Made by a program: the position numbers and the translations under genes. The notes beneath the pieces are model-generated. The model searched no databases and had not been told where the DNA came from. It worked only from the letters and a program-made list of their open reading frames with translations. Shown here one piece after another: positions 1 to 7,471 of a DNA stretch of 18,784 bases. How positions within the stretch are numbered: position 1 is the first letter of the stretch; every line of letters begins with the position of its first letter. This stretch comes from an uncultured Roseovarius sp. (GTDB lineage: Bacteria; Pseudomonadota; Alphaproteobacteria; Rhodobacterales; Rhodobacteraceae), in contig CAJXKX010000003.1 of NCBI GenBank assembly GCA_913055965.1, forward strand, positions 1 to 18,784, given 5' to 3'.

Positions 1-130
1 AACGATAATGCGGGTTTGCGAGGTTGCAAAAGCGCCCGCCCGTCCGGGCGGTCGGGCGCTCGCGCGGCGGTGCCTGCGGCACCTTGATTCCGCGCGGGGG
101 TCAGATGGCGAATGGCAGCTTCAGGCCAGG
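1..130 (-). repeat. 3'-end repeat, copy 1 (carries terminator)
   Basis: About 125 bases that recur, as the reverse complement and nearly identical, at 2607-2732, and in part at 14275-14365 and 2774-2803. Read on the minus strand it directly follows the cyclase stop codon. It has a conserved core with the hairpin GGTGCC-TGC-GGCACC (69-83), then a GC-rich stem and T-run. It may extend left of the window. Seen directly by comparing the two copies; the role in transcript 3' ends is inferred. Confidence 0.8.
28..59 (-). terminator. Intrinsic terminator of the cyclase transcript
   Basis: On the minus strand the arms GCGCCCG and CGGGCGC (53-59 and 32-38) enclose further pairable GC bases, followed by TTTT (31-28). 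This is the classic stem plus T-run of a Rho-independent terminator, about 95 bases after the cyclase stop. It is part of repeat copy 1, and the same structure recurs at 2675-2705. Confidence 0.65.
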
Positions 131-153
131 ATCTGCGCCGCTGCCGTCCCGCC

Positions 154-969
154 TCAGACCAGAGCGAAGATCCGCGCCGGGCCGCCGGTGCCGCCGCGAT
201 GCTTGGGCGCGCCGATGACGATGGTGGCCCCCGCCGCAGGCACCCGGTCGAGACCCGCGAGGCACTCGATCCCGAAGCGGCCGGTGGGCAGCCAGGCGTA
301 ATGCGTGGCGAAATCCGCCGACGGCCCGTGATCGAGCGACAGCGTGTCCGACGCGATGGAGCGCGCGCCGGTCTCCTCGATCAGCATCTGCGCGGCCTCG
401 ACATGAAAGCCGGGGTAGTGCTGTGCCTCGCCGTCGAAGCCCCGGAACGCGTCGCTGCCCACCTTGGCCGCCCAGCCAGAGTAAAGCGCCACGCAGGCCC
501 CGTCGGGGATGTCGCCATTGGTCGAAATCCAGGCCTTGAGGTCGTCGGGGGTGAGGAGCGTATCGGCATCCTCGGCCGCGCGCGCGGCGATGTCGACCAC
601 GCAGAGCGGGGCCACGAGATCGCCCACGGGGATCTCGTCCACCGACGCGCCGTCGGCTGAGAAATGCAGCGGCGCGTCGATATGGGTGCCGGTGTGTTCG
701 TTGACGGTGAGGGTCATCAGGTTGAAGCCATGATCGGCGAAATTGAAATTCTGCTCGGTCGAGATGCCGGGCGCGCCGAAATAGGTCGGGAAACCGGAAT
801 CGTAGGCATGGGTCAGGTCCTCGACCGCGCCATGACCGTGGGCCAGCGCCGCGGGGGCACCGAGGGGGGCGAGCGCCGCCCCCGCCCCCGCCGTGGCCGC
901 CGCCGTGAAGAAGCCGCGCCGCGACAGCATCCTTTGCTTGACCGCGTCGATGATACAGGCGTCGCACAT
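154..969 (-). CDS. Tat-exported cyclase-family metal-dependent hydrolase
   Basis: A 271-residue protein of the cyclase / kynurenine formamidase-like family (PF04199 type). The hallmark metal-binding motif HTGTHIDAPLHF lies at residues 92-103, with H92, H96, D98 and H102 as expected ligands. The N-terminus has a twin-arginine signal (SRRGFF, residues 16-21, then an Ala-rich hydrophobic stretch ending near ALA-H44), so the folded enzyme is probably exported to the periplasm. The start at 969 is chosen because AAAGGAG lies about 7 bases upstream; an extension to 1062 is open but has no such site. Family members hydrolyse cyclic or aryl amides (formylkynurenine, isatin); the substrate here cannot be told. 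It lies 46 bases downstream of the secreted-protein gene on the same strand and is probably co-transcribed with it. Confidence 0.9.
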   Translation of the reverse strand: MCDACIIDAVKQRMLSRRGFFTAAATAGAGAALAPLGAPAALAHGHGAVEDLTHAYDSGFPTYFGAPGISTEQNFNFADHGFNLMTLTVNEHTGTHIDAPLHFSADGASVDEIPVGDLVAPLCVVDIAARAAEDADTLLTPDDLKAWISTNGDIPDGACVALYSGWAAKVGSDAFRGFDGEAQHYPGFHVEAAQMLIEETGARSIASDTLSLDHGPSADFATHYAWLPTGRFGIECLAGLDRVPAAGATIVIGAPKHRGGTGGPARIFALV

Positions 970-1015
970 GGGTCTTTCTCCTTTGCTGAAGGGGCGCGCC
1001 GGCGCGGCCGCCGCG

Positions 1016-1573
1016 CTATTGATCGAAGGACTTGAGCCCCCGGAAATCGATCTCGCCGACAAGCGCGAGCATCGCCTCGGGGTCCGCGCCGCTGGCCTTG
1101 ACGAGGAACCGGTTGGCCACGAGCCCGGTCACCTCGCCGTCCTGGACCATGAATTTCTCGCGCCCCACGCGCTCGACCTTCGCACCGTACATCGCGGCGT
1201 TGGCGATCATGCCGCCGAGCGCGCCGACCATCGGGTTGTCGGCCATGATCTGCAGGGTGATGGATTTGCCCTCGCCCTGGTAGGTGGCCTCGGCCCCGGT
1301 GCCGCCGCCCATCATGGCAAGGCCCGCGTTCATCTCGGTATTGACCTCGCGGGTCCAGCCGTCGGGCGCGTCGGGCAGGAAACCCGCAAGCGCGTCGGTC
1401 TTGAGCGCCAGCAGAAGCTGGCGTGCATAGTCGAGTTCCTCGAGCGCATAGGCCGCGTCGCCCTCCTCGTAGGCGTCGAGGGCGCTTTGCAGCGTGTCCG
1501 AAATCTCGTCGGCACTGGCCGGAAGGCCGAAACCGGCGATGACGGCCGCGGCGGCCAGCGAAAAACGTGTCAT
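1016..1573 (-). CDS. Small secreted protein of unknown function
   Basis: A 185-residue protein with a Sec-type signal peptide (hydrophobic residues 5-18, probable cleavage after ASA at about residue 21). The mature part starts with an acidic, helical stretch rich in Asp, Glu, Leu and Tyr, followed by a Gly/Met-rich segment (AMMGGGTGAEATYQGEGKS) and an alpha/beta C-terminal part. I recognise no catalytic motif and assign no function. An upstream GGAG supports the start. It precedes the Tat-exported cyclase by 46 bases on the same strand, so the pair may form a small operon with both products in the periplasm. Homologues of this type are common in Rhodobacteraceae as hypothetical proteins (recollection, not a search). 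Confidence 0.85.
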   Translation of the reverse strand: MTRFSLAAAAVIAGFGLPASADEISDTLQSALDAYEEGDAAYALEELDYARQLLLALKTDALAGFLPDAPDGWTREVNTEMNAGLAMMGGGTGAEATYQGEGKSITLQIMADNPMVGALGGMIANAAMYGAKVERVGREKFMVQDGEVTGLVANRFLVKASGADPEAMLALVGEIDFRGLKSFDQ

Positions 1574-1603
1574 TTGCGATCGCTCCGTAATACATGCAAA
1601 AGG

Positions 1604-1640
1604 GTGTCGGATGCCGGAAACTTGCCGACACGACGTGTCG
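1604..1640. promoter_or_regulatory. Interleaved inverted repeats in a divergent promoter region
   Basis: Three GTGTCG-type half-sites are packed into 37 bases: GTGTCGG (1604-1610), its complement CCGACAC (1625-1631) and GTGTCG (1635-1640). The last two form a tight palindrome CGACAC-GAC-GTGTCG. They sit between the divergent genes starting at 1573 (minus) and 1690 (plus). A regulator binding site for one or both promoters is inferred; I cannot name the regulator. Confidence 0.4.
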
Positions 1641-1689
1641 AGTTTACGTCACGGGGTGTGCATTGCAAGACTGACGGCGGAGGAGAGGG

Positions 1690-1956
1690 ATGATCGCGCT
1701 GCTGCGCCTGCTGATCTTCGGGGGCATCGCCCTCGGCGTGGTCTATCTGGGCCTGTCGTGGTATTTTCGCGCCGCTCATCGCGAGCGGATGGAGCGCGAC
1801 TGGGAGGCTGCGGGCCGCCCCGGCAACCGCGAGGCCTATGTCGCGGAGGGGATGGCGCAATACGCACGCTCGTTGCGGCGCAGGCTGTTGTGGCTGGTCT
1901 TTGTCCTGCCGGTGACGGCGGTGGGGCTGATCGTCTGGATCACGAATTTCAACTGA
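1690..1956 (+). CDS. Small two-span inner-membrane protein
   Basis: An 88-residue protein with two predicted transmembrane helices (about residues 3-24 and 65-84) joined by a charged loop of about 40 residues containing RAAHRERMERDWEAAG. A strong Shine-Dalgarno (GGAGGAGAGGG) ends just before the ATG. Roseobacter homologues have been labelled vaguely as efflux-related (recollection), but nothing in the sequence supports transport and no function is assigned. It is followed after 13 bases by the DUF1523 gene with its own GGAGG site, so the two are very probably co-transcribed. Confidence 0.85.
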   Translation: MIALLRLLIFGGIALGVVYLGLSWYFRAAHRERMERDWEAAGRPGNREAYVAEGMAQYARSLRRRLLWLVFVLPVTAVGLIVWITNFN

Positions 1957-1969
1957 GGAGGCCCGTGCG

Positions 1970-2551
1970 ATGGTCTATGTCAAATGGGGCCTGAGGGCGA
2001 TCTTCTGGATCGCGGTGCTGGCCTTTCTGCACTACACCCTGCCGCAGCACGATATCGCGCGGATCACCGACACCTATGAAAAGCGGGTCAACCCGGGCGA
2101 GAATGCGCTGTTCTGGTCCAATGCCGCGACCGGCGAGAACGTCAACGCGACCGAGCGCGACGTGTTCTTCATCCAGACGTTCCTCACCGATGACGACCCG
2201 ATGATCTATCGCAACGAGGATACCGGCTGGGGCTGGCCGCCCTATTTCAAGTTCGACACGGCGAACCTGCAGGCGGAGGCGTCGGATCATTTGTCCAAGA
2301 AGTCGGCGGAGGCCGCGCAATGGGTGGCGATCCGGCATTACGGGTGGCGCAACGAGTTCCTGTCGATCTATCCCAACGCGATCTCGCTCTGGGCGGTCGA
2401 AGGGCCCGAGGCGCGGATCGTGCCGTGGTTCAACATCGTGGTGCTGACGCTGCTGGCGGCGGCCTGGTGGGCGATCCGCGTACGCTGGAACCGGTTCTGG
2501 GAGCGGCGCGGCCAGCCCGAGGGGGGCGAGTGGCGCGAGGCGGCGGAGTGA
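1970..2551 (+). CDS. DUF1523 family membrane-anchored protein
   Basis: A 193-residue protein resembling the DUF1523 family of Rhodobacteraceae. Residues 5-23 form a membrane anchor. The central 120 residues look extracytoplasmic (DTYEKRVNPGENALFW, then DVFFIQTF and WGWPPYFKFDTANLQ), and a second hydrophobic helix (about residues 147-166) precedes a basic C-terminal tail (RVRWNRFWERRG). The arrangement suggests a periplasmic domain held by two transmembrane helices. The function is not known for the family. It lies directly downstream of another small membrane-protein gene (13-base gap), suggesting a two-gene membrane unit. Confidence 0.88.
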   Translation: MVYVKWGLRAIFWIAVLAFLHYTLPQHDIARITDTYEKRVNPGENALFWSNAATGENVNATERDVFFIQTFLTDDDPMIYRNEDTGWGWPPYFKFDTANLQAEASDHLSKKSAEAAQWVAIRHYGWRNEFLSIYPNAISLWAVEGPEARIVPWFNIVVLTLLAAAWWAIRVRWNRFWERRGQPEGGEWREAAE

Positions 2552-2561
2552 ACATGCGCTG

Positions 2562-2587
2562 CGCGGCACCCGACGGAAGGTGTCGCG
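2562..2587 (+). terminator. GC-rich hairpin after the DUF1523 gene
   Basis: CGCGGCACC (2562-2570) and GGTGTCGCG (2579-2587) pair over 9 bases with one G-U, loop of 8, starting 10 bases after the stop codon. No T-run follows, so it may act as a 3' stabiliser rather than a terminator; a full terminator lies 90 bases further on. Confidence 0.35.
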
Positions 2588-2606
2588 TGACAGGTTCGGG
2601 CGATGT

Positions 2607-2732
2607 TGGCCTTGAGTTGCCATTCGCCTGCCTCCCCCGCGCGGAATCAAGGTGCCGCAGGCACCGCCGCGCGAGCGCCCGACCGCCCCCCGGGCGGGCG
2701 CTTTTGCAACGGTGCAAACCCTTGCAATCGTT
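2607..2732 (+). repeat. 3'-end repeat, copy 2 (carries terminator)
   Basis: Near-identical reverse complement of 1-130: shared blocks include the core with hairpin GGTGCC-GCA-GGCACC and the end segment GCGCTTTTGCAA. Relative to its upstream gene (DUF1523, plus strand) it has the same orientation as copy 1 has to the cyclase gene. Together with copy 4 it fills most of the 319-base gene-free stretch 2552-2870. Confidence 0.85.
2675..2705 (+). terminator. Intrinsic terminator of the plus-strand membrane operon
   Basis: GCGCCCG (2675-2681) pairs with CGGGCGC (2695-2701), with additional GC pairing inside, followed directly by TTTT (2702-2705). It lies 124 bases after the DUF1523 stop inside repeat copy 2. 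Confidence 0.65.
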
Positions 2733-2773
2733 GAAGTACTTGGCGCCATAAAGCGCGCAGCACAGCCGGTGTA

Positions 2774-2803
2774 GCGCCCACCCGCGGTCGGGCGCTCGCG
2801 CGG
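2774..2803 (-). repeat. 3'-end repeat, partial copy 4
   Basis: Thirty bases matching the GC-hairpin half of the repeat (GCGCCCACCCGCGGTCGGGC followed by GCTCGCGCGG), lacking the GGTGCC hairpin core. On the minus strand it lies 68 bases after the soeC stop, in the same gene-to-repeat orientation as the other copies. It can fold (GCGCCC/GGGCGC) but has no T-run, so it is at best a weak terminator for the soe operon. Confidence 0.5.
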
Positions 2804-2870
2804 CTCATCGCCAGACGATCAACGACCGCTCCAGGCCCGAACCCGGCATCCCCGTGACGGTTCCCCGCTC

Positions 2871-3743
2871 TCAGCGCGCCCCGTAGTAGAGCCCGACCAC
2901 GTGCTCGGCCTCGGCGAAGAACAGCCAGCGCGACACGGCGATACCGGCAAGGTGGCTTAGCGCGGCGAGCGCCGCCGCGGCGTGGCTGAAGGGCAGTGCC
3001 AGCAGCACAAGCGGCAGGGCGAAGCCGAGCGCGAGCGCGATGATCCGCAGCTTGGCGGCGTGCTTGCGCCCGACCACGAAGACGAATTCGCGCAGCAGGT
3101 AATTGCCGCCGGTATGGGGCGGGGCGAAGGCGCGCACCTGTCCGATCCCGCCCAGCCCGGTGGCCGTGGCCATGTCGGTGCCGCTGGCGGCGAACGCGCC
3201 GTCGCCGCGTTTCCACCACATCCCCTGCAGCAGCCCCGCCACCAGCAACAGCGCCATCGCGGTGGTGATCTGTCCGGCGAGGAGCGCGCCGCCCGCGAGC
3301 GACAGGGCGAGGAACAGCGCCGGGGTCAGCGGCGTCTGCCAGCGCGGCACGCTGCGCAGCTGCGCATAGATCATCGAGGTGGTGAAGACCGTGGCCAGCG
3401 CCAGCGCTGCCCCCGCCCCGCCCAGCAGCGCGAGCCGCGTGTCGAATAAGACCAGCCCCGCGCCGTAGACCCCCATGACGACAAGCGCCGCGACCGAGGC
3501 CACGCCTTCGCGGCTGAGCCAGCTGGAGCGCCACTGGCTGAACGCCTTCCATGCACGCTCGGGGTGGCCGAGATGGAAGGTCGAGGCCATGAGCCCGCCC
3601 GCGGCGAGCGCATAGGCCACGGCGAAGAAGGCGAAGGCCACCCAGCCGGTGACGTCCGGCAGGCCGAGACCGAGCCAGAACAGCAGGCCGAAGCCCGCGC
3701 CCGAGAGGGTGGTGAACGCGATGACGGAGGGGGCGGGATGCAT
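2871..3743 (-). CDS. soeC: Sulfite dehydrogenase membrane subunit SoeC (DmsC/NrfD-like)
   Basis: A 290-residue polytopic membrane protein with about eight hydrophobic helices, of the DMSO-reductase anchor (DmsC) type. It would anchor SoeAB to the inner membrane and pass electrons from sulfite to the quinone pool. Family-typical features include the STFHLGHPERAWKAFSQWRS segment near residues 53-72 (after helix 2) and HTGGNYLLREFVFVVGR in the later half. Length matches DmsC/SoeC proteins. Its ATG begins one base after the soeB stop, and it is the last gene of the soe operon. The name SoeC rests on the operon and on xsc upstream; on sequence alone it is a generic DmsC-family anchor. Confidence 0.88.
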   Translation of the reverse strand: MHPAPSVIAFTTLSGAGFGLLFWLGLGLPDVTGWVAFAFFAVAYALAAGGLMASTFHLGHPERAWKAFSQWRSSWLSREGVASVAALVVMGVYGAGLVLFDTRLALLGGAGAALALATVFTTSMIYAQLRSVPRWQTPLTPALFLALSLAGGALLAGQITTAMALLLVAGLLQGMWWKRGDGAFAASGTDMATATGLGGIGQVRAFAPPHTGGNYLLREFVFVVGRKHAAKLRIIALALGFALPLVLLALPFSHAAAALAALSHLAGIAVSRWLFFAEAEHVVGLYYGAR

Positions 3744-3744
3744 G

Positions 3745-4509
3745 TCAGAGCCTTTCCAGCGTGCGGTCGAGCCAGCCCAGGAATCCCTTGGGCTCTTCGG
3801 CGACGGGGGCGAGCAGGGGGGCGAGGATATCGACCTCGTCGAGCGTGTCGCGCGGGCGCGGCGGCAGGTACTTGTTGACCGGCTTTGTGCCCTGTTCGGG
3901 CATGAGGTCCATCCCGCCACGGTCCGCCACGAGCCGGCTCACGTCGCTGTCGGGGTCGCCGAGATCGCCGAAATGCCGGGCCCCGGCGGGACAGGTGCGC
4001 ACGCAGGCGGGCACGCGGTCTTCCTCGGGCAGGTTGTCGTTGTAGATGCGGTCGACGCAGAGGGTGCATTTCTTCATCACGCCCTCGGCGGCGTCCATTT
4101 CGCGCGCGCCGTAGGGGCAGGCCCAGGCACAGAGCCCGCAGCCGATGCAGTCGGTCTCGTTGACGAGGACGATCCCGTCCTCGACGCGCTTGTAGCTCGC
4201 GCCCGTGGGGCAGACGGTGACGCAGGGCGCATCCTCGCAATGCAGGCAGGATTTGGGGAAATGCACGAGTTGCGCGGCGGGGTGCGGCATGGCGGATGTG
4301 GCCAGCGGCTGCACCTCGTAGCTGTGGACGCGGTTGAGGAAGGTGCCGGTGGGGTCGGCGCCGTAAGGGTCCTGATCGCTGAGCGGCGCGCCGTAATTCT
4401 CGGTGTTCCAGCCCTTGCAGGACACGACGCAGGCGTGACAGCCGACGCAGGTGTCGAGGTCGATCACGAGGCCCATCTTGCGGTTGGTGGATGCGGGAAG
4501 CGTGGTCAT
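3745..4509 (-). CDS. soeB: Sulfite dehydrogenase iron-sulfur subunit SoeB
   Basis: A 254-residue ferredoxin-like electron-transfer subunit. Sixteen cysteines form four [4Fe-4S] sites: CVGCHACVVSC (C21, C24, C27, C31), CLHCEDAPCVTVCP, CIGCGLCAWACP, and CTLC paired with CVRTCP about 30 residues later. This is the DmsB/PsrB/SoeB pattern, wiring the molybdenum subunit to the membrane anchor. There is no signal peptide, consistent with a complex facing the cytoplasm. The ATG overlaps the TGA of the 49-residue gene upstream (ATGA), and soeC follows after one base, so all are translationally coupled. SoeB is preferred over other DmsB-like names because of the Xsc-Pta context. Confidence 0.92.
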   Translation of the reverse strand: MTTLPASTNRKMGLVIDLDTCVGCHACVVSCKGWNTENYGAPLSDQDPYGADPTGTFLNRVHSYEVQPLATSAMPHPAAQLVHFPKSCLHCEDAPCVTVCPTGASYKRVEDGIVLVNETDCIGCGLCAWACPYGAREMDAAEGVMKKCTLCVDRIYNDNLPEEDRVPACVRTCPAGARHFGDLGDPDSDVSRLVADRGGMDLMPEQGTKPVNKYLPPRPRDTLDEVDILAPLLAPVAEEPKGFLGWLDRTLERL

Positions 4510-4655
4510 GCGGGGCGCTCCTCAATGATTTGGGGTCTTGCGCTTACCGGCTCTTCGCGGGTCTTGTCCCATGTGGCGATGAACCAGATGAACGAGCCTA
4601 TGCCGAACGCGACGAAGGCGAGAATGGCGAGCAATGTCAGGGCCTTGCCGCTCAT
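4506..4655 (-). CDS. 49-residue single-span membrane protein in the soe operon
   Basis: A short gene between soeA and soeB that is easily missed. Its ATG overlaps the soeA stop as ATGA (4655-4652) and its TGA overlaps the soeB start in the same way (4509-4506), so it is exactly fitted into the operon. The product starts MSGKALTLLAILAFVAFGIG, giving one transmembrane helix (about residues 5-28), followed by a polar tail with TWDKTREEP and ending IIEERPA. No known family is recognised. By position it could be a small accessory or assembly subunit of the sulfite dehydrogenase, comparable in style to small subunits of other respiratory complexes; that is inference. The double overlap argues strongly that it is translated. 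Confidence 0.8.
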   Translation of the reverse strand: MSGKALTLLAILAFVAFGIGSFIWFIATWDKTREEPVSARPQIIEERPA

Positions 4656-7471
4656 TTCCCGACCTTCCATTCGAGGTGATCGGGGCCTTTCCCGACCGGC
4701 GACTTGATCGGCGCGAAGGCCGGTTGCGCCTCTGCGGGGGCTGCGGCCTTCTCGATCTTCACCCGCAGATCGAACCAGGCCGCCTGCCCGGTGACGGGAT
4801 CGGAATTCGACCATCTGAGCCCGTCGCCCCTGGGCGGCAGAAGCTCGTGGATGAGGTGGTTGAGCAGGAAGCCGCGCGTGGCCTCGGGCGCGTCCTCGGA
4901 GAGCGCCCAGGCCCCCTTGCGCTTGCCGATGGCGTTCCATGTCCACACCGTGTTTTCATTGAGCGCGGCCATGTGGGCCACCGGCACGGTGATCTCGCCA
5001 TGCGCCGAGGTGACGCGCGCCCAGTCGCCTTCGGAAAAGTCGTGCTTTTCCCAGAGTTTCGTCGGCAGGTAGAGCGGGTTGTGACCGTGAATCTGGCGCA
5101 GCCAGGCGTTTTGCGTGCCCCAGCTGTGATACATCGCCATCGGGCGCTGCGTCAGGGCGTGCACCGGGAATTCCTCGGTATCGACATGCGCGTCCTCGAA
5201 GGGCGGATACCAGATCGGCAGCGGGTCCATCGTGGCCTTGATCCGGTCGCGCAGGTGGTCGGGGGGCTGGCGGTCGCCATGGCCTTCGGCGGCGAGTTGG
5301 AACTTGCGCATCGGCTCGGCGTAGAGATCAAAAATATAGGGCTGGGGCGTGTCGAAGATGCCCATGCCGACGGCCCAGTCCTGATAGGCCATGTTCCATG
5401 GCTTGTAGTAGTTCGCGCCCTCGGGAATGTGGCTGACGAAGAAGCCGCCGTTCTCGATATAGCGGTCGATCTGCGCCGGGTTGGGCGCGCCGCGGCCCAC
5501 ATCCTCGCCATTGCCGCGAAAGCCCGCGAGCGGGCCGATGCCCGGCTTGCGCTCGTGGTTGACCATGTAATCGGCGTAATCCTGGTAGCGCGGCGTGCCG
5601 TCCTCGGCGGTGAAGCCGGGCAGTTTCAGCTTGTTGGCCAGTTGCACCAGCACCGTCTGGAAGCCGCGCACGTCTCGGTCGGGCGCGATCACCGGCCAGC
5701 GGATCGCGTCCGCCGCCGCGTCCGCCTCGCAGATCGGACGGTCGAGCAGCGAGATGCAGTCGTGCCGCTCCAGATAGGTGGTGTCGGGCAGGATCAGGTC
5801 GGCATAGGCGACCATTTCGGAACTGTAGGCATCCGAGTAGATGATGCGGGGAATGACGTACTCGCCATTCTCATCGGTGTCGGTCAGCATCTCCATCACG
5901 CCGCGCGTGTTCATCGAGGAATTCCACGACATGTTGGCCATGTACATGAAGAGCGTGTCGATCTTGTAGGGATCGCCCGCATGGGCGTTGGAGATGACCA
6001 TGTGCATCAGCCCATGCGCCGACATCGGGTTTTCCCATGTGAACGCCTTGTCGATGCGGGCGGGGCTGCCGTCGGGCTTGAGCGCAAGGTCTTCGGGGCC
6101 ACGGACAAAGCCCAGATGCGGGCCGTCGAGCGGCTGGCCGGGCGCGTATTTGCAATGCGGCGTGGGGTGGGCGTTGACGGGCTTGGGGTAGGGCGGCTTG
6201 AATCGGAAGCCGCCGGGCACCTCGACCGTGCCGAGCAGGATTTGCAGCACGTGCAGCGCGCGGGCGGTCTGGAAGCCGTTGGAATGGGCGGAGATTCCGC
6301 GCATGGCGTGGAAACTGACGGGGCGGCCCGTCATGGTCTTGTGCGTCTCGCCGCGGAAATCCGTCCATTCATGGTCGAGGGTGAACGCCTCGTCAAAGGC
6401 CACGCGGGCGATCTCGGCGGCGATGCGGCGGATCTTGTCGGGGGTAATACCGCAGCGCTCGGCCACCGCCTCGGGGGCGTATTGCGGGTCGAGGTAGCGC
6501 TCCGCCATCAGGTGCATGACCGGGCGGTGCGTGATGCCATCCGCCTCGTGCGTGGCCGAGAGGTCGGGGCGCACGCCGGGGGTGTCGAAGGCCATCAGCT
6601 TGCCGGTCTTGCGGTCCTTGACCAGCGGCTTGCCATCCGCATCGCGCAGGAAAAGGCCGTGCTCGGGCGAGTTGGTGTCTGCGTTCACCAGAACGGGCGC
6701 GTTGGTGTAGCGGGCGAGGTAGTCGAGGTCGATTTTTCCCGCGCGCATCAGCTCATGAATCAGCGACAGGATGAAGAGCCCGTCGGTGCCCGGTGTGATA
6801 CCCACCCAGTCATCGGCCACGGCGTTATATCCGGTGCGGATCGGGTTGACCCCGATCACCCGCGCGCCCCGCGCCTTGATCTTGCCGATGCCCATCTTGA
6901 TCGGGTTGCTGTCATGGTCCTCGGCCACGCCGAACAGCATGAAAAGCTTTGTGTGGTCCCAATCCGGCTGACCGAACTCCCAGAACGCGCCGCCCATCGT
7001 GTAGATGCCGCCCGCGGCCATGTTGACCGAGCAGAAGCCGCCATGCGCGGCGAAATTCGGCGTGCCGAAATTCTGCGCCCAGTAGCCGGTGAAGCTCTGG
7101 GATTGATCGCGCCCGGTGAAGAAGGCGAGTTTCGACGGGTCGGTCTTGCGGATCGGCTCCAGCCAGTCGCAGGCGATCTGCAACGCCTCATCCCAGCTGA
7201 TTTCCTCGAACTCGCCCGAGCCGCGCGGGCCCACGCGCTTCATCGGCGCGCGCAGCCGCGACGGCGCATTGACCTGCATGATCCCCGCCGAGCCCTTGGC
7301 GCAGAGCACGCCCTGGTTCACCGGGTGGTCGCGGTTGCCCTCGATATAGGCGACCTTGCCGCCCTTCATGTGCACGTTGATGCCGCAGCGGCAGGCGCAC
7401 ATGTAGCAGGTGGTGCGGCGCACCTCGTCCGAGACATGGGGCGAGGTGTCGATGCGGGGTTGCTTTGTCAT
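4652..7471 (-). CDS. soeA: Sulfite dehydrogenase molybdopterin subunit SoeA
   Basis: A 939-residue molybdenum bis-MGD oxidoreductase of the DMSO-reductase superfamily, proposed to oxidise sulfite to sulfate. The N-terminal [4Fe-4S] motif is C22-x2-C25-x3-C29 with C57 in GVLCAKG; the following domains have the usual order for the family (substrate and cofactor domains, then a C-terminal cofactor-binding barrel from about residue 800). C147 in HGGFCSVN is the probable molybdenum ligand. The start MTKQPRIDTS carries no Tat or Sec signal, which fits the cytoplasmic SoeABC enzyme and not the periplasmic SorAB type. An AGGGAGGA site precedes the ATG at 10 bases. It lies downstream of xsc-pta-ackA, whose product sulfite it would remove. 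A PsrA- or PhsA-like role is the alternative if the context is ignored. Confidence 0.92.
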   Translation of the reverse strand: MTKQPRIDTSPHVSDEVRRTTCYMCACRCGINVHMKGGKVAYIEGNRDHPVNQGVLCAKGSAGIMQVNAPSRLRAPMKRVGPRGSGEFEEISWDEALQIACDWLEPIRKTDPSKLAFFTGRDQSQSFTGYWAQNFGTPNFAAHGGFCSVNMAAGGIYTMGGAFWEFGQPDWDHTKLFMLFGVAEDHDSNPIKMGIGKIKARGARVIGVNPIRTGYNAVADDWVGITPGTDGLFILSLIHELMRAGKIDLDYLARYTNAPVLVNADTNSPEHGLFLRDADGKPLVKDRKTGKLMAFDTPGVRPDLSATHEADGITHRPVMHLMAERYLDPQYAPEAVAERCGITPDKIRRIAAEIARVAFDEAFTLDHEWTDFRGETHKTMTGRPVSFHAMRGISAHSNGFQTARALHVLQILLGTVEVPGGFRFKPPYPKPVNAHPTPHCKYAPGQPLDGPHLGFVRGPEDLALKPDGSPARIDKAFTWENPMSAHGLMHMVISNAHAGDPYKIDTLFMYMANMSWNSSMNTRGVMEMLTDTDENGEYVIPRIIYSDAYSSEMVAYADLILPDTTYLERHDCISLLDRPICEADAAADAIRWPVIAPDRDVRGFQTVLVQLANKLKLPGFTAEDGTPRYQDYADYMVNHERKPGIGPLAGFRGNGEDVGRGAPNPAQIDRYIENGGFFVSHIPEGANYYKPWNMAYQDWAVGMGIFDTPQPYIFDLYAEPMRKFQLAAEGHGDRQPPDHLRDRIKATMDPLPIWYPPFEDAHVDTEEFPVHALTQRPMAMYHSWGTQNAWLRQIHGHNPLYLPTKLWEKHDFSEGDWARVTSAHGEITVPVAHMAALNENTVWTWNAIGKRKGAWALSEDAPEATRGFLLNHLIHELLPPRGDGLRWSNSDPVTGQAAWFDLRVKIEKAAAPAEAQPAFAPIKSPVGKGPDHLEWKVGK

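Noticed and set aside
4652..7471. soeA as a periplasmic DMSO, polysulfide or thiosulfate reductase
   Set aside because: There is no Tat signal at the N-terminus, and the xsc-pta-ackA context favours a cytoplasmic sulfite dehydrogenase.
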